Both the position numbers and the translations under genes were made by a program. The notes under the pieces were generated by a model that made no database searches, was not told where the DNA came from, and saw only the letters and a list, made by a program, of their open reading frames with translations. A stretch of DNA of 64,000 nucleotides from JAAYCI01 sp964370445 (GTDB lineage: Bacteria > Bacillota > Clostridia > Oscillospirales > Ruminococcaceae): contig CAYJJK010000003.1 in the NCBI GenBank assembly GCA_964370445.1, positions 13,889 through 77,888 of the forward strand, read 5' to 3'. Positions within the stretch are counted from its first letter, which is position 1. Each line of letters opens with the position of its first letter. Shown piece by piece: positions 18,303 through 27,594 of the stretch.

Positions 18303-19820
18303 ATGGGTGAAAAGTTGCTTGAAATGAAGCATATTACAAAATCTTTTGCAAGGCTTGTGGCAAATGATGATGTAAGCTTTAGCGTAGATAGAGGGGAAAT
18401 TCGTGCTGTGCTAGGCGAAAATGGCGCAGGGAAATCCACCTTGATGAATGTGCTGTATGGTCTTTATAAAAAAGACTCTGGTACCATTCTTTGGAAGGGC
18501 AAAGAACTGAATGCGAAATCTCCTGCAGAGGCAATTGAAGCAGGCGTTGGGATGATTCATCAGCATTTTCAGCTGGTTGATAAATTCACTGTGCTGGAAA
18601 ACATTATTTTGGGCCTAAAAGAAGGAAAATTTATCGAGTTACCGATGGCTCAAGTGGAAAAGCGTGTGATGGAACTTTCACAAACATATGGGTTAAGCAT
18701 TAAGCCACACACGCTTGTAGAGGATTTGACTGTAGGCGAGCAGCAACGTGTGGAAATCATTAAGGCTTTGTATCGTGAGTCGGAGCTGTTGATTATGGAT
18801 GAGCCCACAGCTGTTTTAACACCGCAAGAGGTGGGGCCGCTTTTCCAAGTTTTGCGCAAATTGCGCGAAGAGGGTAAATCCATTATCTTTATCAGTCATA
18901 AATTGCCGGAAGTGTTGGAGCTGTGTGATAGCATCTCTATCATGCGTGACGGAAAAATGGTGAAAACACTTAAAAACGAAGAGGGCTTAACCGGCAGAAT
19001 GCTGGCAGCGCATATGGTAGGGCGCGAAGTGACACTGAAAATTGATAAGTCACCTTGCAAACCGGGAGAGGTTGTGTTAGGCCTACATGGTGTATCGGAC
19101 GAAAGTGATGCACACACAAGTGGTGTTCACGACATGACTTTGGAAGTGCGTCGGGGCGAAATTGTTGGCCTAGCCGGTGTGGATGGCAATGGGCAAACCG
19201 ACCTGTCCGAGCTGATTATGGGATTGCGCAAAGTTAGCTCTGGTAGCATGAGCTTTTTAGGGCAAGACATTACACAGCATACCACCAATGCAATGCGCCA
19301 ACTGCCCATAGGCTATATCCCGGCAGACCGCAACCACGCCGCTTTAGTGCTAGATTTTTCTTTGCAGATGAATGTGGCACTGAACCATCCCGATAAACCG
19401 CCATTTGGAAAACCGTGGCTAATGAATTTTGCGGCAATTTCTAAAATTACAAATGAAAAACTGAAACAGTTTAATGTTTCAGCTCCAGGTGGCGACGAGC
19501 TTGCAAGAAACTTATCCGGTGGCAACCAGCAAAAGGTGGTTTTGGCAAGGGAAGTGGGCGAAAAAGTAGATTTGATCATTGCTGTTTACCCCACAAGAGG
19601 CCTTGATATTGATGCGACGAACTTTGTGTTTCAAACCCTTTTGGCGGCTAGAGATGAGGGCGTAGCGATCTTGTATATCTCTACGGAACTTGAAGAGCTG
19701 CTTACACTAAGCGATAGGCTTGGAGTTTTGTATGAAGGGAAACTTGCGGGCATTATGCCGATTGAAGAGGCCAATGTGGAAAAAATTGGGCTGTTGATGG
19801 CGGGGGAGCAAATTTCATGA
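18303..19820 (+). CDS. BMP-type (nucleoside/ureide) ABC importer, duplicated ATP-binding protein
   Basis: 505 residues with two ABC modules. The first has Walker A GENGAGKST (about residue 37), signature TVGEQQR and Walker B LIMDEPT. The second has a degenerate P-loop (GVDGNGQTD), a good signature LSGGNQQKV and AVYPTRGLDI. This pattern is typical of the RbsA-like ATPases of PnrA/NupNOPQ-type nucleoside importers. AAGGAGG precedes the ATG by about 12 bases. Followed by two permeases with overlapping starts. Confidence 0.9.
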   Translation: MGEKLLEMKHITKSFARLVANDDVSFSVDRGEIRAVLGENGAGKSTLMNVLYGLYKKDSGTILWKGKELNAKSPAEAIEAGVGMIHQHFQLVDKFTVLENIILGLKEGKFIELPMAQVEKRVMELSQTYGLSIKPHTLVEDLTVGEQQRVEIIKALYRESELLIMDEPTAVLTPQEVGPLFQVLRKLREEGKSIIFISHKLPEVLELCDSISIMRDGKMVKTLKNEEGLTGRMLAAHMVGREVTLKIDKSPCKPGEVVLGLHGVSDESDAHTSGVHDMTLEVRRGEIVGLAGVDGNGQTDLSELIMGLRKVSSGSMSFLGQDITQHTTNAMRQLPIGYIPADRNHAALVLDFSLQMNVALNHPDKPPFGKPWLMNFAAISKITNEKLKQFNVSAPGGDELARNLSGGNQQKVVLAREVGEKVDLIIAVYPTRGLDIDATNFVFQTLLAARDEGVAILYISTELEELLTLSDRLGVLYEGKLAGIMPIEEANVEKIGLLMAGEQIS

Positions 19821-20977
19821 ATAAACCTCTTGTAAAGAAAAAAAATAAGCGAATTCTGTTGATTTTGCTAGACTTCAGCCCTGTTCTAGGCGCTATATTC
19901 GGCCTTCTTTTAGGGGCGTTATTTGTAACACTTTGGGGTGTAGATCCCATCACATTTTTTATAGAGTTATTTAAAGGTGCCTTTGGATCGGCACAGGCAA
20001 TGGGAAACACATTAAATCGTGCCACACCTCTTTTGCTTATTGGCGCGGGCACGGCCATTGCTTTTCAGGCCGGTGCCAACAACATAGGGCAAGAAGGACA
20101 ACTGTTCATCGGCGGCTTTGCCGCAGCGTTTGTGGCTCTTATTTTCTCTGAAATGCCAGTGGCACTGGGGATTCCGGCGGTATTGGTGGTGGCATTTTTG
20201 TTTGGAATGCTATATGCCGGCATCGCGGTTCTGTTTCGTCTCTTTAAAGGGGTAAACGAGCTTTTGATCACGCTTTTATTCAACTATATCGGTGTGCTGT
20301 TTGTCTCTTATATTGTCAGCGGGCCTATGGGTGCCTCTGGAACAGTGAGTTTTCCACAAACAGACCCATTTGGTGCACAGTTCCTATTGGTTAATTACCC
20401 GGATTTTGGTTTTATGCACGCAGGAATTTTTATTGCAGTCGTCATTACTATTTTGGCAGGCTACTATCTCTGGTTCACGCCGTCAGGCTTGCGTCTTCGC
20501 ACAGCAGGGCTTTCCCCACTGGCTAGCCGTAGCTCAGGCAACAACCCAACCAAAATTTTTGTTATGGCCATGATGGTATCTGGTGGCATGTGTGCTTTGG
20601 CGGGTGCTATCGAGGTGATTGGAACAACCGACAGCCTACGTCAAGGTTTTGGCACAAACTTAGGTTTTGATGGTTTGGCTGTGGCGTTGCTTGGAAACAC
20701 GAACCCATTTGGTGTTTTACCGGCAGGATTGTTCTTTGGGGCACTTCGAAACGGAATGCAAGCAATGCAGCGTTCTACGGGAATACCCAGCGTGGTGTTG
20801 GACTTAATTAAAGGTTCCATTATGATTTTCATCATGGTGGGTGCTGCTTTAAAAATTCATGTCAATGCCTCCGTGCAAAAAGCTTCAAAACTGCAGGAAG
20901 CCTCTTCACACCATACTACAGTTTCAGATGATGAGGCACAGAGCAAAAACAGCGGAGGTGAAGAGCCATGTCAATAG
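19817..20977 (+). CDS. BMP-type ABC importer permease 1
   Basis: 386 residues, about ten membrane segments. Motifs GAGTAIAFQAGANNIGQEGQ and SGGMCALAGAIEVIG are those of NupP/YufP-like permeases. The start overlaps the ATPase stop (ATGA). The C-terminal 25 or so residues form a polar tail with many S and E. Confidence 0.9.
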   Translation: MNKPLVKKKNKRILLILLDFSPVLGAIFGLLLGALFVTLWGVDPITFFIELFKGAFGSAQAMGNTLNRATPLLLIGAGTAIAFQAGANNIGQEGQLFIGGFAAAFVALIFSEMPVALGIPAVLVVAFLFGMLYAGIAVLFRLFKGVNELLITLLFNYIGVLFVSYIVSGPMGASGTVSFPQTDPFGAQFLLVNYPDFGFMHAGIFIAVVITILAGYYLWFTPSGLRLRTAGLSPLASRSSGNNPTKIFVMAMMVSGGMCALAGAIEVIGTTDSLRQGFGTNLGFDGLAVALLGNTNPFGVLPAGLFFGALRNGMQAMQRSTGIPSVVLDLIKGSIMIFIMVGAALKIHVNASVQKASKLQEASSHHTTVSDDEAQSKNSGGEEPCQ

Positions 20978-21891
20978 AAGTTGTGGTAGAGTACCTTAGC
21001 TCTACAATTCGGGTGGCTGTGCCAATTGTGTTAATTGCGCTTGGTGTTTGTTTTTCAGAACGTTCCGGCGTGTATGCCATGGGTTCAGAAGGCTATATGC
21101 TCATCTCCTGTTTTGTAAGCGTTGTAATGACCATTCAAACCGGCAATCAATTCTTTGGCGTTTTATTCGGTGTACTTTCTGCAATGTGTGCCACCGCGTT
21201 GTACTCTTACTTTACCGTGGTGCTGGGTGCACACCAAGTAATCTGCGGGTTGGGTTCAAACTTTGTTATTTTAGGATTGACGAGCGCGTTGCAAAGGTTA
21301 TTTTGGGGCATTGAGGGTGTGCCGCGTATCGAGCCTCTTCTGCCCATTGCTATACCGGGCCTATCCAGCATTCCCTTTGTAGGCGATATGTTCTTTAACC
21401 AGCCCATCATCACATATATTTGCTACCTGCTCATTCCTGTAGCATGGTGGGTGATGTTTAAAAGTACCTGGGGATTGCAAATACGCGCTGTGGGTGAAAA
21501 CCCAAATTGTGCCGATACACTGGGCATCAATGTGGTGAAAACAAGAGTTTTGGCAGTGATAACAGGCGGCGCATTTTGTGGGCTTGCAGGCAGTGCCCTG
21601 GCATTGCAACAAGTGCAAAGTTTTACAGAAAATATGTCAAATGGACGTGGTTGGCTTGGGCTCATCGCCGCAACATTTGGCGGATGGAACCCCATTGGTG
21701 CCGCCGGTGCAGGCCTTGTGTTTGGCGCGGCAGAAGTGTTGCAGCTTCGTTTACAGCTGCTGGGCTCCTTCAATATTTCGTCTTACATCATCTTAATGGT
21801 TCCGTATCTTGTGGCACTTTTGTTCATTCTCTTTATTGGAAAAGGTCGTCGTCATCCCTCTGCAATGGGTAAATATTACAAAAAACAGTAA
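20968..21891 (+). CDS. BMP-type ABC importer permease 2
   Basis: 307 residues, 8-9 membrane segments, NupQ/YufQ-like: SERSGVYAMGSEGYML near the start, VGENPNCADTLGINV in the central loop, and a C-terminal membrane region. GGAGGTG lies inside the end of permease 1, and the two genes overlap by 10 bases. With the ATPase and the lipoprotein at 22193 it makes a complete importer. Confidence 0.9.
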   Translation: MSIEVVVEYLSSTIRVAVPIVLIALGVCFSERSGVYAMGSEGYMLISCFVSVVMTIQTGNQFFGVLFGVLSAMCATALYSYFTVVLGAHQVICGLGSNFVILGLTSALQRLFWGIEGVPRIEPLLPIAIPGLSSIPFVGDMFFNQPIITYICYLLIPVAWWVMFKSTWGLQIRAVGENPNCADTLGINVVKTRVLAVITGGAFCGLAGSALALQQVQSFTENMSNGRGWLGLIAATFGGWNPIGAAGAGLVFGAAEVLQLRLQLLGSFNISSYIILMVPYLVALLFILFIGKGRRHPSAMGKYYKKQ

Positions 21892-22192
21892 GGTGCTTTT
21901 GTGTTAATAGGTGCATGTGGTGTGCCTAAAAAATTCAGTAAAACAAATGTTGTAGAGATATTCTGTGCAGATTCATGCGGTTTTATATCACAGAATAAGG
22001 ACAGGCCGGCACCGCTTAAGCGGTGGAAATTATTGGTAATGTGCGATCAATGAAAGCCAAGCAATGTAAGTAAGACAATATGTGTTTGTATCGCAGCGAT
22101 TGGTTGTGAAGTAAAACTCATGTAACTGAGCTTAAATTGGGAAGCAGCAAGAGAAAGCACATAACATAAACAAAAAAATTGGAGGAAAGACA
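21892..22192 (+). promoter_or_regulatory. Leader of the substrate-binding protein gene, with two inverted repeats
   Basis: 300 bases without a gene. TATTCTGTG (21959-21967) pairs with CACAGAATA (21989-21997), and CACCGCTTAAGCGGTG (22010-22025) is a perfect 16-base palindrome. Neither is followed by a T run. They could be a protein-binding site, an RNA processing signal or part of a separate promoter giving the binding protein in excess. I do not recognise a known riboswitch. Confidence 0.45.
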
Positions 22193-23317
22193 ATGAAAAG
22201 ACGTATAGCACTTGCACTATCGGCAACCCTTTTGTTCGCTTTAGTGGCAGGCTGTAGCCAAGCCACAGAAGAGGCATCAAGTGCCCCTGCTTCAGAAGCC
22301 CCGGCCGAATCCATGGCAGCAGAAAGCGGTAGCAGTGAAGCGATGAGCGAAGGTGGAGAGGCAAGCACTGAAGGCATGAAAGTGGCTTTGCTTTTGCCCG
22401 GTAGCGCTAACGACCAAAGCTGGAATCAATATGGTTATGAAGCACTCATGGCTGTAGAAGAACAATTGGGCGCCGAAGTAGCCTACTCTGAAAATGTGCA
22501 AACCATTGATTTACAACAAGCTCTTCGTGATTATGCTTCCCAAGATTATGATGTTATCTTTGGACATACAGGCTCTTTTGAAGATGACATGATTAGCGTT
22601 GGCGAAGAGTTCCCTGACACGAACTTTGTTGTAATTGCCGGTGGCACAGGCGGCGGCGACAACGTATTTGCAGTGGATACCGCACCATGGCAATATGGCT
22701 ATGCATACGGTTGGATGGCTGGTTCCGTTACCGAAAGTGGTAAAGTGGGCTACATCACAGCCAATGAAGGCACATCCACCCAAAACAACTTAGTTGGCGG
22801 CTGGAAAGATGGCGTGAAACAAGCAAATCCAGATGCAGAGGCCACCGTTGTATACCTTGAAGATGGCGATGATGTGGCAGCAGCACGTGAAGCAGCACTT
22901 GCACTAGCAGCCAGCGGTTGTGATGTGATCATGCATGAGCTGAACCGTGGCGCACAAGGCGTTATGGACGTGGCACAAGAAGAAGGCATTTACACCATCG
23001 GCCGTTCGCTTGAAGATATGGAATACAACCCTGACTATCAGCTTGCCTTTGCTGAGTTTGACTGGTCGCCCAAATATGTGAACATCGTAGAGCGCATTGC
23101 AGCAGGCGAAATGGAGCCCGGCGCTAGCTTCTTTGGCTTCCACACCGAGCCAGATGCTCCTGGTTTTGTGTTTACCTATGATGATGCTAACGAGTGGAAC
23201 CCCAATGTGGTAACACCAGAAATTTTAGAAGCATTCAATACTGAAGTAGTGGAAATGTTCCAAGCAGATCCCATCAGAACATATACAACAGAGGATGCTG
23301 CAGGCGGTACTTTCTAA
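22193..23317 (+). CDS. BMP family substrate-binding lipoprotein
   Basis: 374 residues, GGAGGAAAGAC before the ATG. A lipoprotein signal with lipobox VAGC (Cys about residue 21) is followed by a linker rich in S, A and E. The BMP/PnrA domain starts at KVALLLPGSANDQSWNQYGY. Motifs such as GHTGSFEDDM and YITANEGTS fit the family. These proteins usually bind purine nucleosides in Gram-positives, but several bind other small molecules. In this context I infer a purine-derived ureide, hydantoin or nucleoside. Confidence 0.9.
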   Translation: MKRRIALALSATLLFALVAGCSQATEEASSAPASEAPAESMAAESGSSEAMSEGGEASTEGMKVALLLPGSANDQSWNQYGYEALMAVEEQLGAEVAYSENVQTIDLQQALRDYASQDYDVIFGHTGSFEDDMISVGEEFPDTNFVVIAGGTGGGDNVFAVDTAPWQYGYAYGWMAGSVTESGKVGYITANEGTSTQNNLVGGWKDGVKQANPDAEATVVYLEDGDDVAAAREAALALAASGCDVIMHELNRGAQGVMDVAQEEGIYTIGRSLEDMEYNPDYQLAFAEFDWSPKYVNIVERIAAGEMEPGASFFGFHTEPDAPGFVFTYDDANEWNPNVVTPEILEAFNTEVVEMFQADPIRTYTTEDAAGGTF

Positions 23318-23346
23318 ACAAAGCAATGTAAACGATATGACAAAAT

Positions 23347-23386
23347 GGGCGTATTTGCGAGGTGTTATCTCCTCGCAAATACACCC
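23347..23386 (+). other. Strong intercistronic hairpin after the binding protein gene
   Basis: GGGCGTATTTGCGAGG (23347-23362), loop TGTTATCT, CCTCGCAAATACACCC (23371-23386): 16 pairs with one mismatch and no T run. This is the usual form of a partial terminator or mRNA-stabilising stem that raises the amount of an ABC binding protein over downstream genes. Confidence 0.6.
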
Positions 23387-23468
23387 ACCATTATCATCAA
23401 TTGCTAAAACATACACTTGCTATAAGCACAACAAATGAAATGTAATGGCTAAATGCGGAGGAATAGAT

Positions 23469-24224
23469 ATGAATTTGAAAGATAAAACAATTATTGTAAC
23501 AGGTGCTGGTTCGGGCTTAGGCAAGGCAGTGTGTTTGCGCGCAGCACAGGAAGGGGCAAACCTTGTGTTGGCAGATATCAACCAAGATGCTTTGGAAACA
23601 GCAGAAAAAGAAATTCAACTGCTAGGGGCAAAAACGTGTGCCTGCGTTGTGGATGTGTGTAGCAAAGATAGCATTGATGCCATGATGAAAAAAGCAGTGG
23701 AAACATTTGGCAGCGTGCAGGGGCTTGTTAATTCTGCAGGTATCTTTTCCAGTGTTCCCTTTTTAGAGTTAAGCGAAAAACAATGGGATTCAATGATAGA
23801 CATCAACGTTAAAGGTTCTTTTTTCTGCTCACAGGCGTTCATCAGCAGTGCTGTAGAAAAAAAGGTAAAAGGCTCTATTGTATTTTTAAGCTCGATCAGT
23901 GGCTATATTGGGTTTGCGGGCTCGGCGCATTACTGTGCATCAAAAGGTGCAGTGAGGCAGCTTTCTAAGGCGCTTGCGTTGGAGTTTGGGCCGTGTGGCA
24001 TTCGATCGAATATTGTGGCACCGGGCACGATAGAAACACCGATGAATGCATGGTTTATGCAAGACGATGAAATGAGTAAAAAATCAGTGGCGTCCATCCC
24101 GCTGGGCCGGTATGGAAAGTCTGAAGAAATAGCCAGCGCTATCGTCTATCTGTTATCAGACGAAGCCAGTTTCTGCACAGGTACAGAACTGCTGGTGGAT
24201 GGCGGGCAAATTTCTCACTGTTAA
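23469..24224 (+). CDS. SDR family oxidoreductase 1
   Basis: 251 residues from the ATG at 23469, which follows GCGGAGG; an upstream in-frame ATG at 23445 lies before that site. Rossmann motif TGAGSGLG (residues about 11-18), adenine-ring loop and NSAG, catalytic SS...YCASK (about residues 145-162). The C-terminus GTELLVDGGQISHC is normal for SDRs. Substrate unknown; likely an alcohol or hydroxy acid. First of two adjacent SDR genes that differ clearly in sequence. Confidence 0.9.
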   Translation: MNLKDKTIIVTGAGSGLGKAVCLRAAQEGANLVLADINQDALETAEKEIQLLGAKTCACVVDVCSKDSIDAMMKKAVETFGSVQGLVNSAGIFSSVPFLELSEKQWDSMIDINVKGSFFCSQAFISSAVEKKVKGSIVFLSSISGYIGFAGSAHYCASKGAVRQLSKALALEFGPCGIRSNIVAPGTIETPMNAWFMQDDEMSKKSVASIPLGRYGKSEEIASAIVYLLSDEASFCTGTELLVDGGQISHC

Positions 24225-24321
24225 AAAGTGGTTATAATTGGCAGGTGGGTATAGTAAAGTCCCTACTGCCTTAATGTATAAATTAGATAGATATTGCAGA
24301 CAAATAGAAGGGAGAACAAGC

Positions 24322-25080
24322 ATGAGAGAATTTGAAAATAAAGTAGTTGTGATTACAGGCGGTGGTAGTGGCCTTGGTAAATTATCTTGCGAGATGTTCG
24401 CCGCTGAAGGTGCTGTGGTTTATGTGGTGGATATCAATGAAGCTGCAGCTGCAGCTTCGGCTTCTGACATCGTAAAAAATGGCGGTACGGCCATTGCCTA
24501 TGCTGCCGATATTACAAGCGAGAAAGCAATGAAAAAGTTGTTTGAAGATATGGTAGAGAAACAAGGCAAAATTGATGTTTTGTTCAACAATGCCGGCATT
24601 AGCCCAGAGGGAACAGTAACCACCACAAGTTATGAAGATTTCCGCAAGGTGCTTGCCATTGATCTGGAAAGCATTTTTCTTGGATGCAAATACGCCATCC
24701 CGCACATGGAAAAACAAGGCGGCGGGGTGATTATAAACACAGTGGGTACTTTTGGCATTAAACCCATTCCCAACAAAATGGGGTATGCTTGTGCCAAAGC
24801 AGGTGCCATGAGCCTAACGCGTTCTGTGGCCATTGACTTTGCCAAGAGCAATATTCGTTGCAACGCCATTTGTCCCGGGTTTGTAGATACACCACTGAAC
24901 AAGGGTTTTGAAGGTGAAGCACGCGAAGAGTTTTTAAAACGCTATCAGCCCATGGAGTTGAAAATCCAATCAGAAGATGTGGCAAAAACTGCTTTATTCA
25001 TCGCCAGTGACGCAGCCCGTGCCATCACTGGGCAAGCCCTTGTGGTAGACGGCGGTACGGAAGCCTGTATGTATTACTAG
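24322..25080 (+). CDS. SDR family oxidoreductase 2
   Basis: 252 residues from the ATG at 24322 preceded by AGGGAG; the longer frame from 24238 has no ribosome binding site. TGGGSGLG cofactor motif, NNAGIS, YACAK catalytic pair and ALVVDGGTE C-terminus. A near-complete classical SDR of the glucose/3-oxoacyl reductase type. Adjacent to SDR 1 and followed after 12 bases by the amidase gene. Confidence 0.9.
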   Translation: MREFENKVVVITGGGSGLGKLSCEMFAAEGAVVYVVDINEAAAAASASDIVKNGGTAIAYAADITSEKAMKKLFEDMVEKQGKIDVLFNNAGISPEGTVTTTSYEDFRKVLAIDLESIFLGCKYAIPHMEKQGGGVIINTVGTFGIKPIPNKMGYACAKAGAMSLTRSVAIDFAKSNIRCNAICPGFVDTPLNKGFEGEAREEFLKRYQPMELKIQSEDVAKTALFIASDAARAITGQALVVDGGTEACMYY

Positions 25081-25092
25081 GTGTAGGCAAGT

Positions 25093-26358
25093 ATGAAAAC
25101 AAATACGAGGCACGAAACCAAAACAAAGATAGCAAGGGTGCTAGAACGGTTGGACGCGCTGTATGACTGTGGAGAGCAGGAGAACAAAACACATTCGCGC
25201 ATTGCATACTCGCCATACGACAAAAAAGGGCGTGATTTGTTTCAGCAGTATTTTCGCAGCATTGGGATAGAGCCTTATGTGGACGAAGCCGGAAACATCC
25301 ATGCGGTGCTTGAAGGAAGCGAACTAGGGCTGCCCTCTATCCTGATAGGCTCTCATTTAGACACCGTGCCTGATGGTGGAAAACTGGATGGAGCCCTAGG
25401 CTGCATGGTTGGCCTTGAAATATGTGAAGTTCTGCATGAAAACAACATTCAACTGCGCCACCCACTCGAAGTGATTGTGTTCACCGATGAAGAGGGGTCT
25501 CGATTTGGCACCGGCATGTTTGGCAGCAAAGCATTTTGCGGCAACCCAATGGATGATTTTTCACAGCGTCGTTTAGATGCCGACGGGAATGAGAGAAAAG
25601 CTGTGCTAAAAACTTTTGGTATCGACTGCGAAAACCTCAGTCATGTTAAAAGAGACCCCGAGAGCATTTGTTGTTATTTAGAGCTTCATGTAGAGCAGGG
25701 AAGATTTTTAGAAAAGGCACAAATGCAGCTTGGTGTGGTAAGCGGAATTGCCGGCTTAAAACGATATTTTGTATCGATTGATGGAGAGGCAAACCATGCA
25801 GGAAGCACCCTGATGAAAGATCGAAAGGATGCGCTTGTGGCAGCTTCCGCTTTTATTTCGCAGGTTCCCGAGGTTGTGAAACGTTGCGGTACAGAATTTT
25901 CGGTTGCCACGGTGGGTAGTATTCAGGTAAGCCCAGGCAGTGTAAATGTGGTGCCGGGGTGGTGTGAATTTAGCCTTGAAATGCGTGACCAAACAGTGGA
26001 AGGCCTCGAGACAATCCAGCGTGAATTGCAAGCACAGTTAAGTGAAATAGAAAGGGTGTATAATGTGGATGTTCACATGACACCTGTGTCGGAAAGTACA
26101 CCTGCTGCAATGGATGAAACTTTACAAGACATTTTTGAAGACATTTGTAAAGAAGGGGAATACAGCTACAAGCGCATGAGTAGTGGTGCTTTTCACGATG
26201 CGTTACCGCTAAGCAATTATTGCAAAACAGGCATGTTGTTTGTGCCAAGTGTTGGGGGCATTAGCCACTCCCCGGGGGAATATACCCATCCAGATGACAT
26301 CCATGTGGGATGTGAATTGTTTTATGAAGCAGTACTTAGAATAGACAATGAATTTTAG
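25093..26358 (+). CDS. M20 amidase: allantoate amidohydrolase / N-carbamoyl amino acid hydrolase-like
   Basis: 421 residues, the usual length for the hydantoinase/carbamoylase (HyuC/AllC) family. Metal-ligand motifs: GSHLDTVPDGGKLDG (about residue 82), TDEEGSRFG (about 135), ELHVEQGRFLE (about 197) and GGISHSPGEYT near the end. The usual SGAGHDA motif reads SGAFHDA. Such enzymes hydrolyse N-carbamoyl compounds with release of ammonia and CO2. With an allantoinase-like and an AllE-like gene nearby, allantoate is the best guess; an N-carbamoyl amino acid from a hydantoin is the main alternative. Confidence 0.88.
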   Translation: MKTNTRHETKTKIARVLERLDALYDCGEQENKTHSRIAYSPYDKKGRDLFQQYFRSIGIEPYVDEAGNIHAVLEGSELGLPSILIGSHLDTVPDGGKLDGALGCMVGLEICEVLHENNIQLRHPLEVIVFTDEEGSRFGTGMFGSKAFCGNPMDDFSQRRLDADGNERKAVLKTFGIDCENLSHVKRDPESICCYLELHVEQGRFLEKAQMQLGVVSGIAGLKRYFVSIDGEANHAGSTLMKDRKDALVAASAFISQVPEVVKRCGTEFSVATVGSIQVSPGSVNVVPGWCEFSLEMRDQTVEGLETIQRELQAQLSEIERVYNVDVHMTPVSESTPAAMDETLQDIFEDICKEGEYSYKRMSSGAFHDALPLSNYCKTGMLFVPSVGGISHSPGEYTHPDDIHVGCELFYEAVLRIDNEF

Positions 26359-26369
26359 GAGGATTTTGA

Positions 26370-27554
26370 ATGAAAGCCTTTGATTTTACAATGCCAACAC
26401 ACTTTTACATTGGGTGTGGCCAGGTAAATACGTTAAAAGATGTGGCGCCACAATATGGAAAAAAAGCCATGATTTGTGCTGCAAAAGACACCATGAGACA
26501 ATTTGGTTTTTTGCAGCGCGTGCAAGGCTTGTTAGAAGAAGCCGGTCTCTCAGTGGCTATTATTGAAGACGTAGAGCCAAACCCCAAAGATGTTGATATC
26601 GACCGGCAGGTGGCTATCTTTAAAGAGCAAGGATGCGACATGACCGTAGGCCTTGGTGGTGGCAGTGCGCTAGACACCGCAAAAGCCATTGCTTTCATGG
26701 CCGCCCAGGAAGAGGGCTCTGTGCGCGACTACCTAGCTGGCGGAAGCCGATCTGATTTACAAGACATGAAAAAACCATATCCGGTTTTTTGCATCACAAC
26801 GACAGCCGGCACTGGATCTGAGGCAACAAAATGGTTTGTGGTAACTGATACACGCAATCATGACAAGCCAGGTGTTGGGCATGATTTACTGATGCCCTCA
26901 GTCTCTATCGTAGATCCCGAACTCATGATGTCGATGCCTGCAAGCGTAACACGTGGTTGCGGCATTGATGTATTGTTTCATGCGATGGAAGCCTATGTTG
27001 CAACCTGTGCAAATGCTTTTACCGATATGTGTGCCTTAGAGGCCATTCGCTTGGTGGTGCAATATCTGGAAAGAGCGATTGAAAATGGTGAAAATGACCT
27101 GCCCGCACGTGAAGGAATGGCCTTTGCAAACACACTTGGTGGCATTGTTATCGGCGAGGGAAACTCGGGCACTGTGGCCATTCATGCATTTGGACACAGC
27201 GTTGGCGGACAAACCAATGCACCGCACGGTTTAAGCATGTGCCCCTTTGCTGTGCCGTATCTTGAAAAAACCTGGCAGGCAGATATTGCACGTCATGCCA
27301 ATTTAACAAGAGCTTTTGGCTATGCACAGCCAGGTATGGACGACCAAACCTTGGCATGCATGTGCCCAAAAGCCATGGGTGATTTGCTCAAACGTTTTGG
27401 GTGCGATATTACCCTAAAAGATTTGGGCGTAACAGAAGACATGATAGAGCCCATGACAGACTCGGTGTTTAACACAATGGCAGGCGTGCTGAACAACAGC
27501 CTTGTTAAGTTTGAGCGAGAAGATGTTGTGGAGATGTTTACAAAAGCAATGTAG
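26370..27554 (+). CDS. Iron-containing alcohol dehydrogenase
   Basis: 394 residues, AGGAGG overlapping the previous stop. The NAD-binding motif GGGSALDTAKA (about residue 93) and metal ligands in GIDVLFHAMEAY and HAFGHSVGGQTNAPHG (His residues about 264-280) define family III. Most reduce or oxidise small aldehydes and alcohols. In an anaerobic catabolic operon it would recycle NADH or convert a semialdehyde; the substrate is not visible. Confidence 0.9.
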   Translation: MKAFDFTMPTHFYIGCGQVNTLKDVAPQYGKKAMICAAKDTMRQFGFLQRVQGLLEEAGLSVAIIEDVEPNPKDVDIDRQVAIFKEQGCDMTVGLGGGSALDTAKAIAFMAAQEEGSVRDYLAGGSRSDLQDMKKPYPVFCITTTAGTGSEATKWFVVTDTRNHDKPGVGHDLLMPSVSIVDPELMMSMPASVTRGCGIDVLFHAMEAYVATCANAFTDMCALEAIRLVVQYLERAIENGENDLPAREGMAFANTLGGIVIGEGNSGTVAIHAFGHSVGGQTNAPHGLSMCPFAVPYLEKTWQADIARHANLTRAFGYAQPGMDDQTLACMCPKAMGDLLKRFGCDITLKDLGVTEDMIEPMTDSVFNTMAGVLNNSLVKFEREDVVEMFTKAM

Positions 27555-27594
27555 ATCCATTGAAAAGGTATGACTGCGCTAACCAGGGGGATTT

